From positions 1,674,001 through 1,738,000 of the forward strand of contig NZ_JACBZM010000001.1 in assembly GCF_013408525.1 (NCBI RefSeq): DNA of 64,000 nucleotides, written 5' to 3'. Below the pieces are notes generated by a model, which was given only the letters and a program-made list of their open reading frames with translations, made no database searches and had not been told where the DNA came from. A program made the translations under genes and the position numbers. Below are positions 35,123 through 43,539 of this stretch, in pieces. The stretch's first letter is position 1. The number at the start of each line of letters is the position of its first letter. Source of the DNA: Nocardioides aromaticivorans. GTDB taxonomy: Bacteria > Actinomycetota > Actinomycetes > Propionibacteriales > Nocardioidaceae.

Positions 35123-35898
35123 AGGGGCCGGTGGTCGGAGACCTCCGGCGCCTCGACCACCCGGAAGTCCCGCACCGCCGCGGGATCGGAGACCAGCAGG
35201 TAGCTCGCGTGCCGCACCGGCTTGGGGTAGTTGCTGGTCCGGGTGTCAGCCGTCCCGACTAGGTCGGTCAGCCCGATCCCGGCCAGCACCGCAAAGGTCT
35301 CGCTGTCCGGCAGCACGTTGAGGTCGCCGCACACCACGACGAGGTCGCCCGGCTCGCGCATCGCGTCGACCAGCGCGCCGAGCCGCTCCGCCTGCGCGCG
35401 CCGCGCGGGGCTGTCGCCCTTCCCCGCGTCGTCGCGCAGGCCGTGCAGGTGCCCGAGCGTGACGAAGCGGCCGTCCTGCTCGAAGCGGGCCACCTGGGCG
35501 GCCCGGGGCCGGTTGCTGTGCGGCCAGGCGTCGCCGTGGTCGGTGTACCGACCGTGCACGTACGCCGACCGCGCCCCCACCACCAGCGTCGCCGGGCCCG
35601 CGAACAGGCCCAGCCCGAAGTGCTGCCGGTGCACCGCGCCGGTGTCGTCGGTCACCGGGCCGGAGTCGCTCACCGTGAACCAGCCGTCGTACGCCGGGAG
35701 GGCCGCCTCCACGTCGGCCATCAGGTCCGCCCGCTGGGGCAGCACCCGCGCGTCGTCCTCGAACCGCGTCCAGCCGCCGAGGTCGGGCGTCCGGGTCACC
35801 TCCTGCAGGCAGACCACGTCGGCCGCCGTCGTCGGCAGCCAGGCGACCAGGTCGTCGTACCGCGCTCCACCCCAGGCGTTCACCGACACGATGCGCAC
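35107..35898 (-). CDS. Endonuclease/exonuclease/phosphatase family protein
   Basis: A 263-aa DNase I-fold hydrolase. Catalytic segments visible are SVNAWGG (Asn), VVCLQEVTR (metal Glu), LVVVCGDLNVLPDSETF (Asp and Asn) and the terminal EVSDHRPLQLDV (Asp-His). The length and lack of extra domains fit a small soluble phosphodiesterase. The substrate could be a nucleic acid, a phosphoinositide-like lipid or a small diester and cannot be told from sequence. Confidence 0.88.
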   Translation of the reverse strand: MRIVSVNAWGGARYDDLVAWLPTTAADVVCLQEVTRTPDLGGWTRFEDDARVLPQRADLMADVEAALPAYDGWFTVSDSGPVTDDTGAVHRQHFGLGLFAGPATLVVGARSAYVHGRYTDHGDAWPHSNRPRAAQVARFEQDGRFVTLGHLHGLRDDAGKGDSPARRAQAERLGALVDAMREPGDLVVVCGDLNVLPDSETFAVLAGIGLTDLVGTADTRTSNYPKPVRHASYLLVSDPAAVRDFRVVEAPEVSDHRPLQLDV

Positions 35899-35978
35899 GC
35901 CGGGAACCCTACGGCCCGCTCAGCGACGGGCTGGGTCAGGGATGCGGTACGGCGGGCGGTGTGGCACCACGACCAGCT

Positions 35979-36476
35979 TCATGACACGGGGGCGTCGGCG
36001 ATGATCCGGTCGTGCGAGACCCGCACGTGCAGGCGTTCGAGCGTGCGCACGTGCTCCCGACCTCGTTCGATCAGCCGGTCCAGGGTGTAGGGGTCGAGCC
36101 GCGCGTCGTCGTCCGCGGCGGCGCGCAGCACCTCGAACCCGGCCAGCTTGCCGCTCACCGCGAGCCGGAGCGTCTCCAGCTCGACGACATCGGTCAGCGG
36201 CGCCCGGGTGAAGAGGCGCCCGTTGGGCTTGAGCCGGCCGAGCAGCTCACCGGCACGGGCCGCCGTCGTACCGACGGCGCTGGGGCTCACGCCGACCGAG
36301 CGCATGATCTCGCGCAATGCCTCGCGGTCGGCCGCCACCTCGCCCGCGAGGTCGCGGATCTCGGCGGCGGCGTCGGGGTCGCGGTGGTTGCGGCCGACGC
36401 GCCGGAACGCATGCACCCCGGCCGTGGAGCCGACCCAGTGGTGCTGCAGATAGGCCTTCAACACCTCGTCGTTCAC
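35979..36476 (-). CDS. Helical protein of unknown function
   Basis: A 165-aa protein that is almost entirely alpha-helical by composition (VNDEVLKAYLQHHWVGSTAG, EIRDLAGEVAADREALREIM, LDRLIERGREHVRTLERLHV). Its pattern is a helical bundle of ferritin-like size, with scattered His and Glu but no clear di-iron motif. The start is a GTG at 36476 with GGAG eight bases upstream. It is the last of several minus-strand genes related to regulation or stress. The family was not recognised. Confidence 0.6.
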   Translation of the reverse strand: MNDEVLKAYLQHHWVGSTAGVHAFRRVGRNHRDPDAAAEIRDLAGEVAADREALREIMRSVGVSPSAVGTTAARAGELLGRLKPNGRLFTRAPLTDVVELETLRLAVSGKLAGFEVLRAAADDDARLDPYTLDRLIERGREHVRTLERLHVRVSHDRIIADAPVS

Positions 36477-36556
36477 GGGGGAATCACTCCTCGGGGTCGA
36501 TGGGACCCGGGAGGTACCCGCACCCGTCGATCGCACACGAAGGGAGGAGGCGGGCC

Positions 36557-36814
36557 TCAGCCGACGGTGCGGCCCTCGTGGCACTCGGCACAGGTCCACC
36601 ACTGGACCAGCAGGCTGCCGTCGCGGCCGTAGGTGGCGGGTCCGAGCTCGTGCGGCGTGACCCGCTCGCAGGCGAGGCACTCGAGCTGCCTGCTCGCGCC
36701 GCCGGCAGGCGGGCGGTGCCGCTTCCTCGCCAGCTCGAGGGGGCTGGGCCCCTGCTCACCGGACCGGGACGCGGCCGGCTGGTCGGGCGAGGGCAGGGTC
36801 GATTCCATGGTCAT
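36557..36814 (-). CDS. Small zinc-ribbon protein
   Basis: An 85-aa protein with Cys pairs C46/C49 (ECLACE) and C75/C78 (WTCAECHEG), separated by ~25 residues, which fits a zinc ribbon. The C-terminal ~45 residues are clearly homologous to the C-terminus of the STAS protein at 37905 (shared LLVQWW / VLVQWW core). The ATG at 36814 has a good GGAGAGG site; a GTG 30 bp further up is less well placed. The function is unknown. The ribbon may bind RNA polymerase or DNA. Confidence 0.65.
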   Translation of the reverse strand: MTMESTLPSPDQPAASRSGEQGPSPLELARKRHRPPAGGASRQLECLACERVTPHELGPATYGRDGSLLVQWWTCAECHEGRTVG

Positions 36815-36903
36815 GTCGCACACCTCTCCGGCGTGGACGATCACGCTCCCCCTCGACGGTAGGCGGGCGCACGGCCGACCGGTATCCGACGAGCGCCGAC
36901 TTC

Positions 36904-37860
36904 CTATCCGCTGTGCGCAGGGCCCTCGCCGCGCAGCGTCGCACCCGGCGTCTCGCCGTAGGCGCGGCGGTAGGCCTGCCCGAAGTGGCCCTGGTGGAGG
37001 AAGCCCCAGCGGGTCGCGATCTCGGCGACGCCGACACTCCCGTCGCCCTCCACGAGCTCGCGCCGGACACGTGCCATCCGAACCTCGCGCAGGTAGGCCA
37101 TCGGCGTGGTGTCGAGGTGGCGCCGGAAGGCCAGCTGCAGCGAACGGACGCTGACGTGGGCCCAGCCGGCGACCTGGGCCGGCGTGATGTCGAGGTCGGC
37201 GTTGTCCTCGATGAAGGCGACCGCGCGGCGCAGGGCGGCCGGGTGCGCGTCGCGGCTGTCCGTCGTACGGGCGTCGAGGCGAGCCGTGCTCGGGAACGCG
37301 GCGAGCACCTGGGCGGCCACATACCGGGCCGCGGCGCCGAGCAGGAGCGGGCTCGCCGCCGCCACGGGGTCGGACAGGACCGCCTGGTCGAGGTGGTCGA
37401 TGGCAGCGCGGAGCCGCCGGGCGGCGTCGGCGCTGGTCGGCCGGTGGTCGAGCAGCTCGATGACCTCCCCGCCCGCGGGCGAGGCGACGTCGTTGAGGAT
37501 CGCCGGGTCGATCATGGTCACCGTGTAGCTCGCGTGGTTGACCTTCCCGGCGTAGGGGCGGTCCGGCGGCGCCAGTGTGAACATCTCACCGGGTCCGAAG
37601 GCCTGGGCCTCGCTCCCGTCGGGGCCGTGGTCCTCGATCGCGCCGGACGTGACGTCGCACAGGCAGATCCGGCCGAGCGGCTCCACGTCGTACGACATCT
37701 CGAAGTCGAACACGACGCGATCGACGTTGATCGCCGCGGACGCCACGCGCGCGATGCGCGCGGCGGCCGTGCCCGTCGTGCTGGCGATCCGCATCGGCGC
37801 ATAGCTGGCCGCGAGGAACTCCTCGGTCTGGCTCAGGTCAGAGCTCTCGAACAGCAGCAT
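36904..37860 (-). CDS. AraC family transcriptional regulator
   Basis: A 318-aa regulator. The N-terminal cupin-like AraC-binding domain (AraC_binding_2 type) has EAQAFGPGEMFTLAPPDRPY. The C-terminal double HTH (residues ~215-310) contains DITPAQVAGWAHVSVRSLQL and VAEIATRWGFLHQGHFGQAY. The ATG at 37860 is preceded by GGGGGAGGTG. The effector is unknown. It sits between the two genes encoding the paralogous zinc ribbons and may control them. Confidence 0.88.
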   Translation of the reverse strand: MLLFESSDLSQTEEFLAASYAPMRIASTTGTAAARIARVASAAINVDRVVFDFEMSYDVEPLGRICLCDVTSGAIEDHGPDGSEAQAFGPGEMFTLAPPDRPYAGKVNHASYTVTMIDPAILNDVASPAGGEVIELLDHRPTSADAARRLRAAIDHLDQAVLSDPVAAASPLLLGAAARYVAAQVLAAFPSTARLDARTTDSRDAHPAALRRAVAFIEDNADLDITPAQVAGWAHVSVRSLQLAFRRHLDTTPMAYLREVRMARVRRELVEGDGSVGVAEIATRWGFLHQGHFGQAYRRAYGETPGATLRGEGPAHSG

Positions 37861-37904
37861 CGCCGCACCTCCCCCTCGATGCTCGAACGGGCGGGGCGCA
37901 CTCC

Positions 37905-38402
37905 TCAACCAATGGCGTTGCCTTCCTCGCACTCCGTGCAGCGCCACCACTGCACGAGCACTCCACCGTCCGTGCCGACGGTCTGCTCGCCCACGACGTG
38001 GGGAGTCCTCCTGCCGCACGGGACGCACTCCAGCCGACGGCTCGGCACGCTCCCGGACGTCCCGGAGGCAGCGTCCACACCCAGCACGACGGCGACCTCC
38101 GGCGTCAGGACCCGGGTGACCGCGATGCTGGGCTCGACCACGACCAGACGCGCATCCTCGGCGGCGGCCCGGACGCGGCAGGCCAGCAGGCCCTTCGTCC
38201 CGGCGCAGTCCATGAAGGTCACGCGGTGGAGGTCCAGCAGGACCCGCGGAGGCCGGGCGTGCAGGCACGTGATGACCGCCGCGTCCAGCAGCTCACGGCC
38301 CTCGAGGTCGAGGTCACCGGCCACGTCGACGTACGCACCGTTCGGGTCGGCGCCGCGCGCGCGTACGGACGCGGAGAACGCGGGTGAACGGGGAGGTCTC
38401 AT
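37905..38402 (-). CDS. STAS-domain protein fused to a zinc ribbon
   Basis: A 165-aa protein. Residues ~20-110 form a STAS (anti-anti-sigma-like) domain with NGAYVDVAGDLDLEG and PRVLLDLHRVTFMDCAGTKG. The residue normally phosphorylated by anti-sigma kinases (Ser in a DS motif) is Cys66 here, so classical Ser phosphorylation is not possible. Residues ~120-165 are a zinc ribbon with C126/C129 and C155/C158, paralogous to the protein at 36557. The ATG at 38402 was chosen, and no better start is visible. A role in sigma-factor control with redox or zinc input is speculation. Confidence 0.75.
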   Translation of the reverse strand: MRPPRSPAFSASVRARGADPNGAYVDVAGDLDLEGRELLDAAVITCLHARPPRVLLDLHRVTFMDCAGTKGLLACRVRAAAEDARLVVVEPSIAVTRVLTPEVAVVLGVDAASGTSGSVPSRRLECVPCGRRTPHVVGEQTVGTDGGVLVQWWRCTECEEGNAIG

Positions 38403-38556
38403 CGCCGATCCCTGGGCTAGTCGTTCGACCAAGAATGGTGACGCCCTGGGTGGCGAGACTCGGAGAATCCTCAGTACCCCGACGGTACGCCGCTCGCGCG
38501 CGGATCTCCAGAGCGCGACGGGTCGGCGTCGGTCAGGGCAGCTGGACGCAACCTCG

Positions 38557-40239
38557 TCACCACCCGCGGCGCAGGGCCAGGCTGGCCCAGTGCCCGAACC
38601 GGCGCCAGGCCGCGCGCCGCTCCCGCTGGTGCGCCCGCCAGGCCAGGTAGGCACGCCAGCCGCCGTGACGGGTGATGTCGCGGTCGGCCCGGGCGGCGTC
38701 GGCGGTGCAGAGGAAGCCGAGCACCTCGCTGCCGTCGGCGAGCTCCAGTGGTCCGAGGGCGAGCGGGGCAACGACCGTCGTGGCGAAACCACCGAGCTCG
38801 CGGGCGGGGAGACGCCACACCTCGACCTCGAGTCCCCGGCCCGGTGCGTGGGTCGGCCTGGGCAGCCGGGTCAGGCCAGGGCGCGGCAGGGGTCCGTCGA
38901 CGAGGAACATCCGGTAGTCCCGCGCGGTGCGGGTGGTGCCCACCAGCGCGGCCCCCCGGGAGACCAGGGTGTCGTTGAGCGGTTGCCCGCTCAGGTGCGC
39001 ACCGGCGACGGCGAGGAGCACGGTGTCCTGCTCGTCGTCGCCGTCCCCGGCCGACGCCACGAGCCCGAGGCCCGGCTCACCGCACCAGCGGGCGCCGAGC
39101 TCGGCGAGCAGGTCGTCGCCACCGGCCGGCGCGAGGAGCTGCACACCGAACGGGAGGCCGTCGGACCTGGACGGGCCGGGGACCGCGATCGCGCAGAGGT
39201 CCAGCAGGTTGGTCATGTTCGTGAACGTGCCCAGCCTGCTGTTGACCCCGACCGGGTCCCCGGCGACCTCGGCCAGCGTCGGGTGGCCGGGGGTCACCGG
39301 GAGCAGCAGGACGTCGACCTCGGCCCACGCGGCCTCGCTCTGCCGGGCCAGCTCGGCCAGCCGGGTGAGCCCGGCGAAGGCGTCGGCTGCGGTCAGGGAG
39401 GCGCCGTTGCGGACGATCGAGCGGACCGTCGGGTCGACGGCGTCGTCCTCGTCGAGCGCATCGCCGAAGGCGAGCCAGCGCTCGGCCAGCCACGGCCCGG
39501 AGTAGAGCAGCCGGGCGGCCTCCAGGAACGCGCCGACGTCGATGCGCCGCACCTCGCCGAGCGCCTCCGCCGCCGCGACCGCCTCCGCCCAGGCCGCGGC
39601 GTGCTCCGGGTCGAGGTCGAGCGGGAGGTCCGGCACGCCGATGGTGTACGACGCCGGGACCGCACGTTGCTCGAGCCGGCGCGAGTAGGGGTCCTCGGCG
39701 TCGTACCCGACCATCTGCTCGTACGCCGCCCGCGCGGTCGTGACGTCGCGGGCGAAGACGGTGACGCAGTCCAGGGTCCGGCAGGCCGGCACCACCCCGC
39801 GGGTGGAGACCAGGCCCTTGCTGGGCTTGATGCCGACGATCCCGTTGAAGGCCGCCGGGACGCGCCCGCTGCCGGCGGTGTCCGTGCCGAGGGCGAAGTC
39901 GACCTCGCCGCGGGCGACGGCGACCGCACTGCCCGAGCTCGACCCGCCGCTGACATGCTCGTCGGAGAGGACCGAGCTGCAGGCGCCGTACGGCGACCGG
40001 GTCCCGACGAGACCGGTGGCGTACTGGTCGAGGTTGGTCTTGCCGACGACCACGGCACCGGCACGGACCAGCCGGTCGACGACCGGTGCGTGCCCGGTGG
40101 CGGGGGTGGTGCGCCGCGGGTCCCCCGCCGTGGTCGGCACGCCGGTCACGTCGATGTTGTCCTTGACCGCGAAGCGCAGCCCGTGGAGCGGCCCGGGCAG
40201 CGCCGGGGCGGGGTCGACCCGCGAGATCCAGGTCGTCAT
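38557..40239 (-). CDS. atzF: Allophanate hydrolase
   Basis: A 560-aa amidase-signature enzyme that hydrolyses allophanate to ammonia and CO2. The Ser-cisSer-Lys triad is present: Lys in LRFAVKDNIDVTG, the cis-Ser in HVSGGSSSGSAVAVARG and the nucleophile in ALGTDTAGSGRVPAA. The C-terminal ~130 residues (from ~GTTRTARDYRMFLVDG) form the extra allophanate-hydrolase domain that distinguishes it from plain amidases. Its ATG overlaps the carboxyltransferase stop (ATGA). It is the last gene of the guanidine operon. Confidence 0.93.
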   Translation of the reverse strand: MTTWISRVDPAPALPGPLHGLRFAVKDNIDVTGVPTTAGDPRRTTPATGHAPVVDRLVRAGAVVVGKTNLDQYATGLVGTRSPYGACSSVLSDEHVSGGSSSGSAVAVARGEVDFALGTDTAGSGRVPAAFNGIVGIKPSKGLVSTRGVVPACRTLDCVTVFARDVTTARAAYEQMVGYDAEDPYSRRLEQRAVPASYTIGVPDLPLDLDPEHAAAWAEAVAAAEALGEVRRIDVGAFLEAARLLYSGPWLAERWLAFGDALDEDDAVDPTVRSIVRNGASLTAADAFAGLTRLAELARQSEAAWAEVDVLLLPVTPGHPTLAEVAGDPVGVNSRLGTFTNMTNLLDLCAIAVPGPSRSDGLPFGVQLLAPAGGDDLLAELGARWCGEPGLGLVASAGDGDDEQDTVLLAVAGAHLSGQPLNDTLVSRGAALVGTTRTARDYRMFLVDGPLPRPGLTRLPRPTHAPGRGLEVEVWRLPARELGGFATTVVAPLALGPLELADGSEVLGFLCTADAARADRDITRHGGWRAYLAWRAHQRERRAAWRRFGHWASLALRRGW

Positions 40240-42215
40240 GCGCCCCACCTCGCGCGCTCGGCCACGAAGGCGTCGCGCCGACGCGCCCGCAGCGGCGCGA
40301 TCTCGTCGGCGTGCGCCAGCTCCAGGTCGCGCACCTCGCTGACGGAGAACGTGGCGGGTGCGGTGACCAGGTCCGTCCGGCCGGCCTTGATGTCGGCCCG
40401 GGCGTCGGCGAGCTCCTCCGCCAAGACCGGCACGAACCTGATCCGGTCGAACTGGCGCAGCAGCCACGGCTGGGGATCGCGCTCGGAGAGCCGCCAGACC
40501 GGGACCGTGCGGCCCACGAGCTGGTAGCCGCCGGGCCCCTCCATGCCGTACACGCAGAGGTAGATGCCGCCGATCCCGACCGCGTTCTGCGGGGTCCAGG
40601 TGCGGGCGGGGTTGTACTTCGTGGTGACCAGCCGGTGCCGCGGGTCGATCGGCACGGCGACCGGGGCTCCCAGGTAGACGTCGCCGAGGCCGACGACCAG
40701 GTAGGTCGCGGCGGCGACGATGTCGAACACCTCGTCCCGGGCGTCGAGGTCGTTGACGCGGCGGATGAACTCCACGTTGTCCGGGCTCCACGGGGCGTCG
40801 GGGTTCACGGTGGAGTAGCGGCGCATGGCCTCGTGCGCCTTCGGGTGGTCGAAGGCGATCGGCAGGGTCACCGAGCGGGCGTCGAGCACCGCCGTCGCCG
40901 GGTCGTCCAGGCCGGTGGCGAGCTCGCCGAGCAGGCCGGCGAGCCGGGCCAGCGGGAGGGCGGTCTGGTCGACGGCGACGAGGAGGGAGCGGACGCCCTC
41001 GACGATCTCCGCGACGCCGGCCGGCCGGTGCGCGCGCAGCGCGTTGGCCAGCAGGTGGATCCAGACCCGCACGGTCAGGTCGAACTCCATCGGCCCGGCC
41101 TCGACCAGCAGGTGCCGGTCGCCGGAGGGACGGATCGTGAAGGCCGGCTGGTGGCCGTCGGCGGGCCGCTCGACCAGGGCCGCGGGGCGCTCCGACCCGG
41201 CCGGTGTCGCCGACGAGGTCCGCTCGGGGGCGCTGGTGCTGCCGTGCAGGGTCTCGGGGTCGGCGGGGTAGCCGAGGTGGACGGTGCGGGCGGCGAGGGC
41301 GGCGGTCGCCTCCTCGGGCGTCACCGCCACGAGCCGGACCCGGTCGCCCGGCCGGAGCTGCCCGAGGATCCAGCGGTCCGCCTCGATGGTGACCGCCGGG
41401 ACGACGAAGCCACCGAGCGACGGACCGTCGACGCCCACGATCACCGGCGTGTCCCCCGAGAGCATGATCCCGCCGACCGGGTACGCCGAGTCGTGCAGGT
41501 TCGAGGGGTGGAGGCCCGCCTCGCCGCCGTCGGTGCGCGACCACGACGGGGTCGGGCCGACCAGCCGGATCCCCGTGCGGTCGGCGCGGTGGTCGACCGT
41601 CCAGGTCGTCGCGAAGAACTCCTCCACGCCCTCGGGAGTCAGGTGGTCAGGGGCCCCGTGCGGACCGGGGATCACGCGCAGCGTCCACGTGTCACCCATC
41701 TCCGGGAGGCACACGACGCTGGGCGCCAGCTGGTTGTGCAGCGGCCCGAGCGGGACCACGTCACCCTCGACCAGGGCGCGTCCGTCGAGCCCGCCGAACC
41801 CACCGAGGACGAAGGTCGACCTGCTCCCCAGCACCCGCGGCACGTCCAGCCCGCCGGCCACGGCGACGTACCCGCGCATGCCTGGACCGTCGAGCGGGCC
41901 GACGTCGAGGACCGCCCCGGCGCGGAGCCACCGGACCTCGCCGGGAGACAGGAGCCGGCCGTCGATGGTCGCCTGCCGAGCGGCGCCCCCGACGCAGACC
42001 AGCCGGTCCTCGTCGGTGGTCAGGACAGGTCCGGTGACGACGCACTCCAGCCCGCCGACGTACGTCGGGTTGCCGACCGCTGCTGCCACCAGGGCGAAGG
42101 TGAGGTCGTCGAAGGCGCCCGACGGCGGTACGCCGACGTCCCAGTAGCCGGTGCGTCCCCGGCCGTCCTGCACGGTCGTCTGCACCCCGGGACGCAGGAT
42201 CGTGAGCTTCCCCAT
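40236..42215 (-). CDS. Carboxyltransferase part of guanidine/urea carboxylase (KipA-KipI fusion) without biotin domains
   Basis: A 659-aa protein. The N-terminal ~300 residues are the KipA/AHS2 (biotin-dependent carboxyltransferase) domain (LRPGVQTTVQDGRGRTGYWD and PVIVGVDGPSLGGFVVPA). Residues ~370-600 are the KipI/AHS1 domain (GDRHLLVEAGPMEFDLTVRV and TKYNPARTWTPQNAVGIGG). It ends in AFVAERARWGA, the point where full-length enzymes enter the biotin-carrier domain. The ~450-aa N-terminal biotin carboxylase is also missing. Full-length urea/guanidine carboxylases are ~1,200 aa. It must work with biotin carboxylase and carrier encoded elsewhere, or be non-functional. It overlaps its neighbours by 1-4 bp. 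Confidence 0.85.
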   Translation of the reverse strand: MGKLTILRPGVQTTVQDGRGRTGYWDVGVPPSGAFDDLTFALVAAAVGNPTYVGGLECVVTGPVLTTDEDRLVCVGGAARQATIDGRLLSPGEVRWLRAGAVLDVGPLDGPGMRGYVAVAGGLDVPRVLGSRSTFVLGGFGGLDGRALVEGDVVPLGPLHNQLAPSVVCLPEMGDTWTLRVIPGPHGAPDHLTPEGVEEFFATTWTVDHRADRTGIRLVGPTPSWSRTDGGEAGLHPSNLHDSAYPVGGIMLSGDTPVIVGVDGPSLGGFVVPAVTIEADRWILGQLRPGDRVRLVAVTPEEATAALAARTVHLGYPADPETLHGSTSAPERTSSATPAGSERPAALVERPADGHQPAFTIRPSGDRHLLVEAGPMEFDLTVRVWIHLLANALRAHRPAGVAEIVEGVRSLLVAVDQTALPLARLAGLLGELATGLDDPATAVLDARSVTLPIAFDHPKAHEAMRRYSTVNPDAPWSPDNVEFIRRVNDLDARDEVFDIVAAATYLVVGLGDVYLGAPVAVPIDPRHRLVTTKYNPARTWTPQNAVGIGGIYLCVYGMEGPGGYQLVGRTVPVWRLSERDPQPWLLRQFDRIRFVPVLAEELADARADIKAGRTDLVTAPATFSVSEVRDLELAHADEIAPLRARRRDAFVAERARWGA

Positions 42216-42838
42216 CACGCCCACCGGCCGATCAGCCGGACGGGGGTGGGGTCCCAGCCGTTGCACGGGTTGTTGAGCTGCGGGCAGTTGCTGATCAGGA
42301 CGAGGAGGTCCCGCGACGCCCGGAGCTCGACGTACTTCCCCGGCCCCGACAGCCCGTCGTCGAACTTCAGGGCGCCGTCGGGCTGGACGGGCACGTTCAT
42401 GAAGAAGTTGATGTTGTGGCCGAGCTGGCGCTGCCCGATGCCCGCCGGGGCGCCGTACCGGAGGAAGGTCTGGCGGCAGGCGTGCTGGTGCCGGGTGTGC
42501 TCGCCGTACCGGATGACGTTGGACTCCTGGGCGCAGGCGCCGCCGATGGTGTCGTGGCGTCCGCAGGTGTCGTCGCTGATCACCGCGAGCTCGTCGAGCC
42601 GGGTCGAGAGCAGCCGGGAGCCGGTGGTGAGGTAGACCGCTCCCTGCTCGCGCACGGTGTCGAAGGCGGAGTAGCGGTTGTTGACGTCGTGGGCGTCGTA
42701 CAGGAGCGTGTCGACGGCCTGGTTGCCGTGCAGGTCGACGATCCGTAGCGTCGCACCGGCCGGCAGCTCGAGGAGTGCTCCGTCGCCGGCGCCGACGACG
42801 GTGTCGATCCGGATCGTGTCGTCGATCGTCGCGGTCAT
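42215..42838 (-). CDS. Urea-carboxylase-associated protein, DUF1989 (carboxyguanidine deiminase subunit)
   Basis: A 207-aa DUF1989 protein, one of a pair with the gene at 42835. The family signature is strong: [56 protein letters not shown] and INFFMNVPV. Proteins of this pair were shown to form the two-subunit carboxyguanidine deiminase (CgdAB) that converts carboxyguanidine to allophanate. The conserved Cys/His residues probably bind a metal. It is coupled to both neighbours by ATGA/TGATG overlaps. Confidence 0.9.
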   Translation of the reverse strand: MTATIDDTIRIDTVVGAGDGALLELPAGATLRIVDLHGNQAVDTLLYDAHDVNNRYSAFDTVREQGAVYLTTGSRLLSTRLDELAVISDDTCGRHDTIGGACAQESNVIRYGEHTRHQHACRQTFLRYGAPAGIGQRQLGHNINFFMNVPVQPDGALKFDDGLSGPGKYVELRASRDLLVLISNCPQLNNPCNGWDPTPVRLIGRWA

Positions 42839-43539
42839 GCCAGGACCCTCCGGCTCATCTCGAGCGAGCGGGCCGTCTCGTCGCGGAAAGCGATGCTCGG
42901 GTCGTCGGCCGCGACCGGTGCGGCCGGTCCGACGGCGACCTCGACCCCTGCCACCGGGTGGTCGAAGGTGGCGAGCGGGTGCTGGGCCGTGCTGAGCACG
43001 ACGAGCAGGTCGACCTCGGTGCGCAGGGTGACGGTGTCGCCGGCGACCGTGTGCCCGGCCTGCCAGGCGAGCGAGGCAGCGGTGTCGTCGGCGATCGCGA
43101 CCTTCGTGAACAGGTTGACGCACCCGTGCAGGTCGGCCTCGCCGAGGCCGTACTTCGCCAGCTCGAGCAGGAGCTCCGAGCGGGCCGGGCGTCGCCAGTC
43201 GTTCCGCTCGACCTGGTACGACGTCGGCGCGAAGCGGGCAAGGTGCGCCTCGTGCCCGAAGCCGGTGAGGCAGTCGTGCCAGGCCAGGGTGGAGTGGGTC
43301 ACCGAGGCGAGGGCGAGCCCCCGGTCCGACATCAGGGTCATCGGCGGGCGGACGCACGCCGACATCTGGGCCTTGAGGGTGTCCGGGAGGTTGAGCCGGT
43401 CGAGGCGGTCGGCCGCGAACAGCAGCAGCGAGGCGTTGGCGTCGGGCCCGAGCGCGGTGATGGTGATCGAGCGGCCCGCGGGGACGGTGGCCGACCACGT
43501 GGCTCCGCCGGGCATCTCGTGGCGGTACGTCGTGCTCAT
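42835..43539 (-). CDS. Urea-carboxylase-associated protein, DUF1989 (second carboxyguanidine deiminase subunit)
   Basis: A 234-aa DUF1989 protein and partner of the gene at 42215. It has [58 protein letters not shown] and [13 protein letters not shown], typical of the larger subunit. The cysteine-containing HDCLTG and CVNLF motifs match the partner set of CgdAB. The ATG at 43539 overlaps the permease stop. Confidence 0.9.
   Translation of the reverse strand: MSTTYRHEMPGGATWSATVPAGRSITITALGPDANASLLLFAADRLDRLNLPDTLKAQMSACVRPPMTLMSDRGLALASVTHSTLAWHDCLTGFGHEAHLARFAPTSYQVERNDWRRPARSELLLELAKYGLGEADLHGCVNLFTKVAIADDTAASLAWQAGHTVAGDTVTLRTEVDLLVVLSTAQHPLATFDHPVAGVEVAVGPAAPVAADDPSIAFRDETARSLEMSRRVLA

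Noticed and set aside
40236..42215. 5-oxoprolinase PxpBC (KipAI) function
   Set aside because: Domains are homologous, but the riboswitch, DUF1989 pair and allophanate hydrolase point to guanidine metabolism, and no PxpA-like gene is present.
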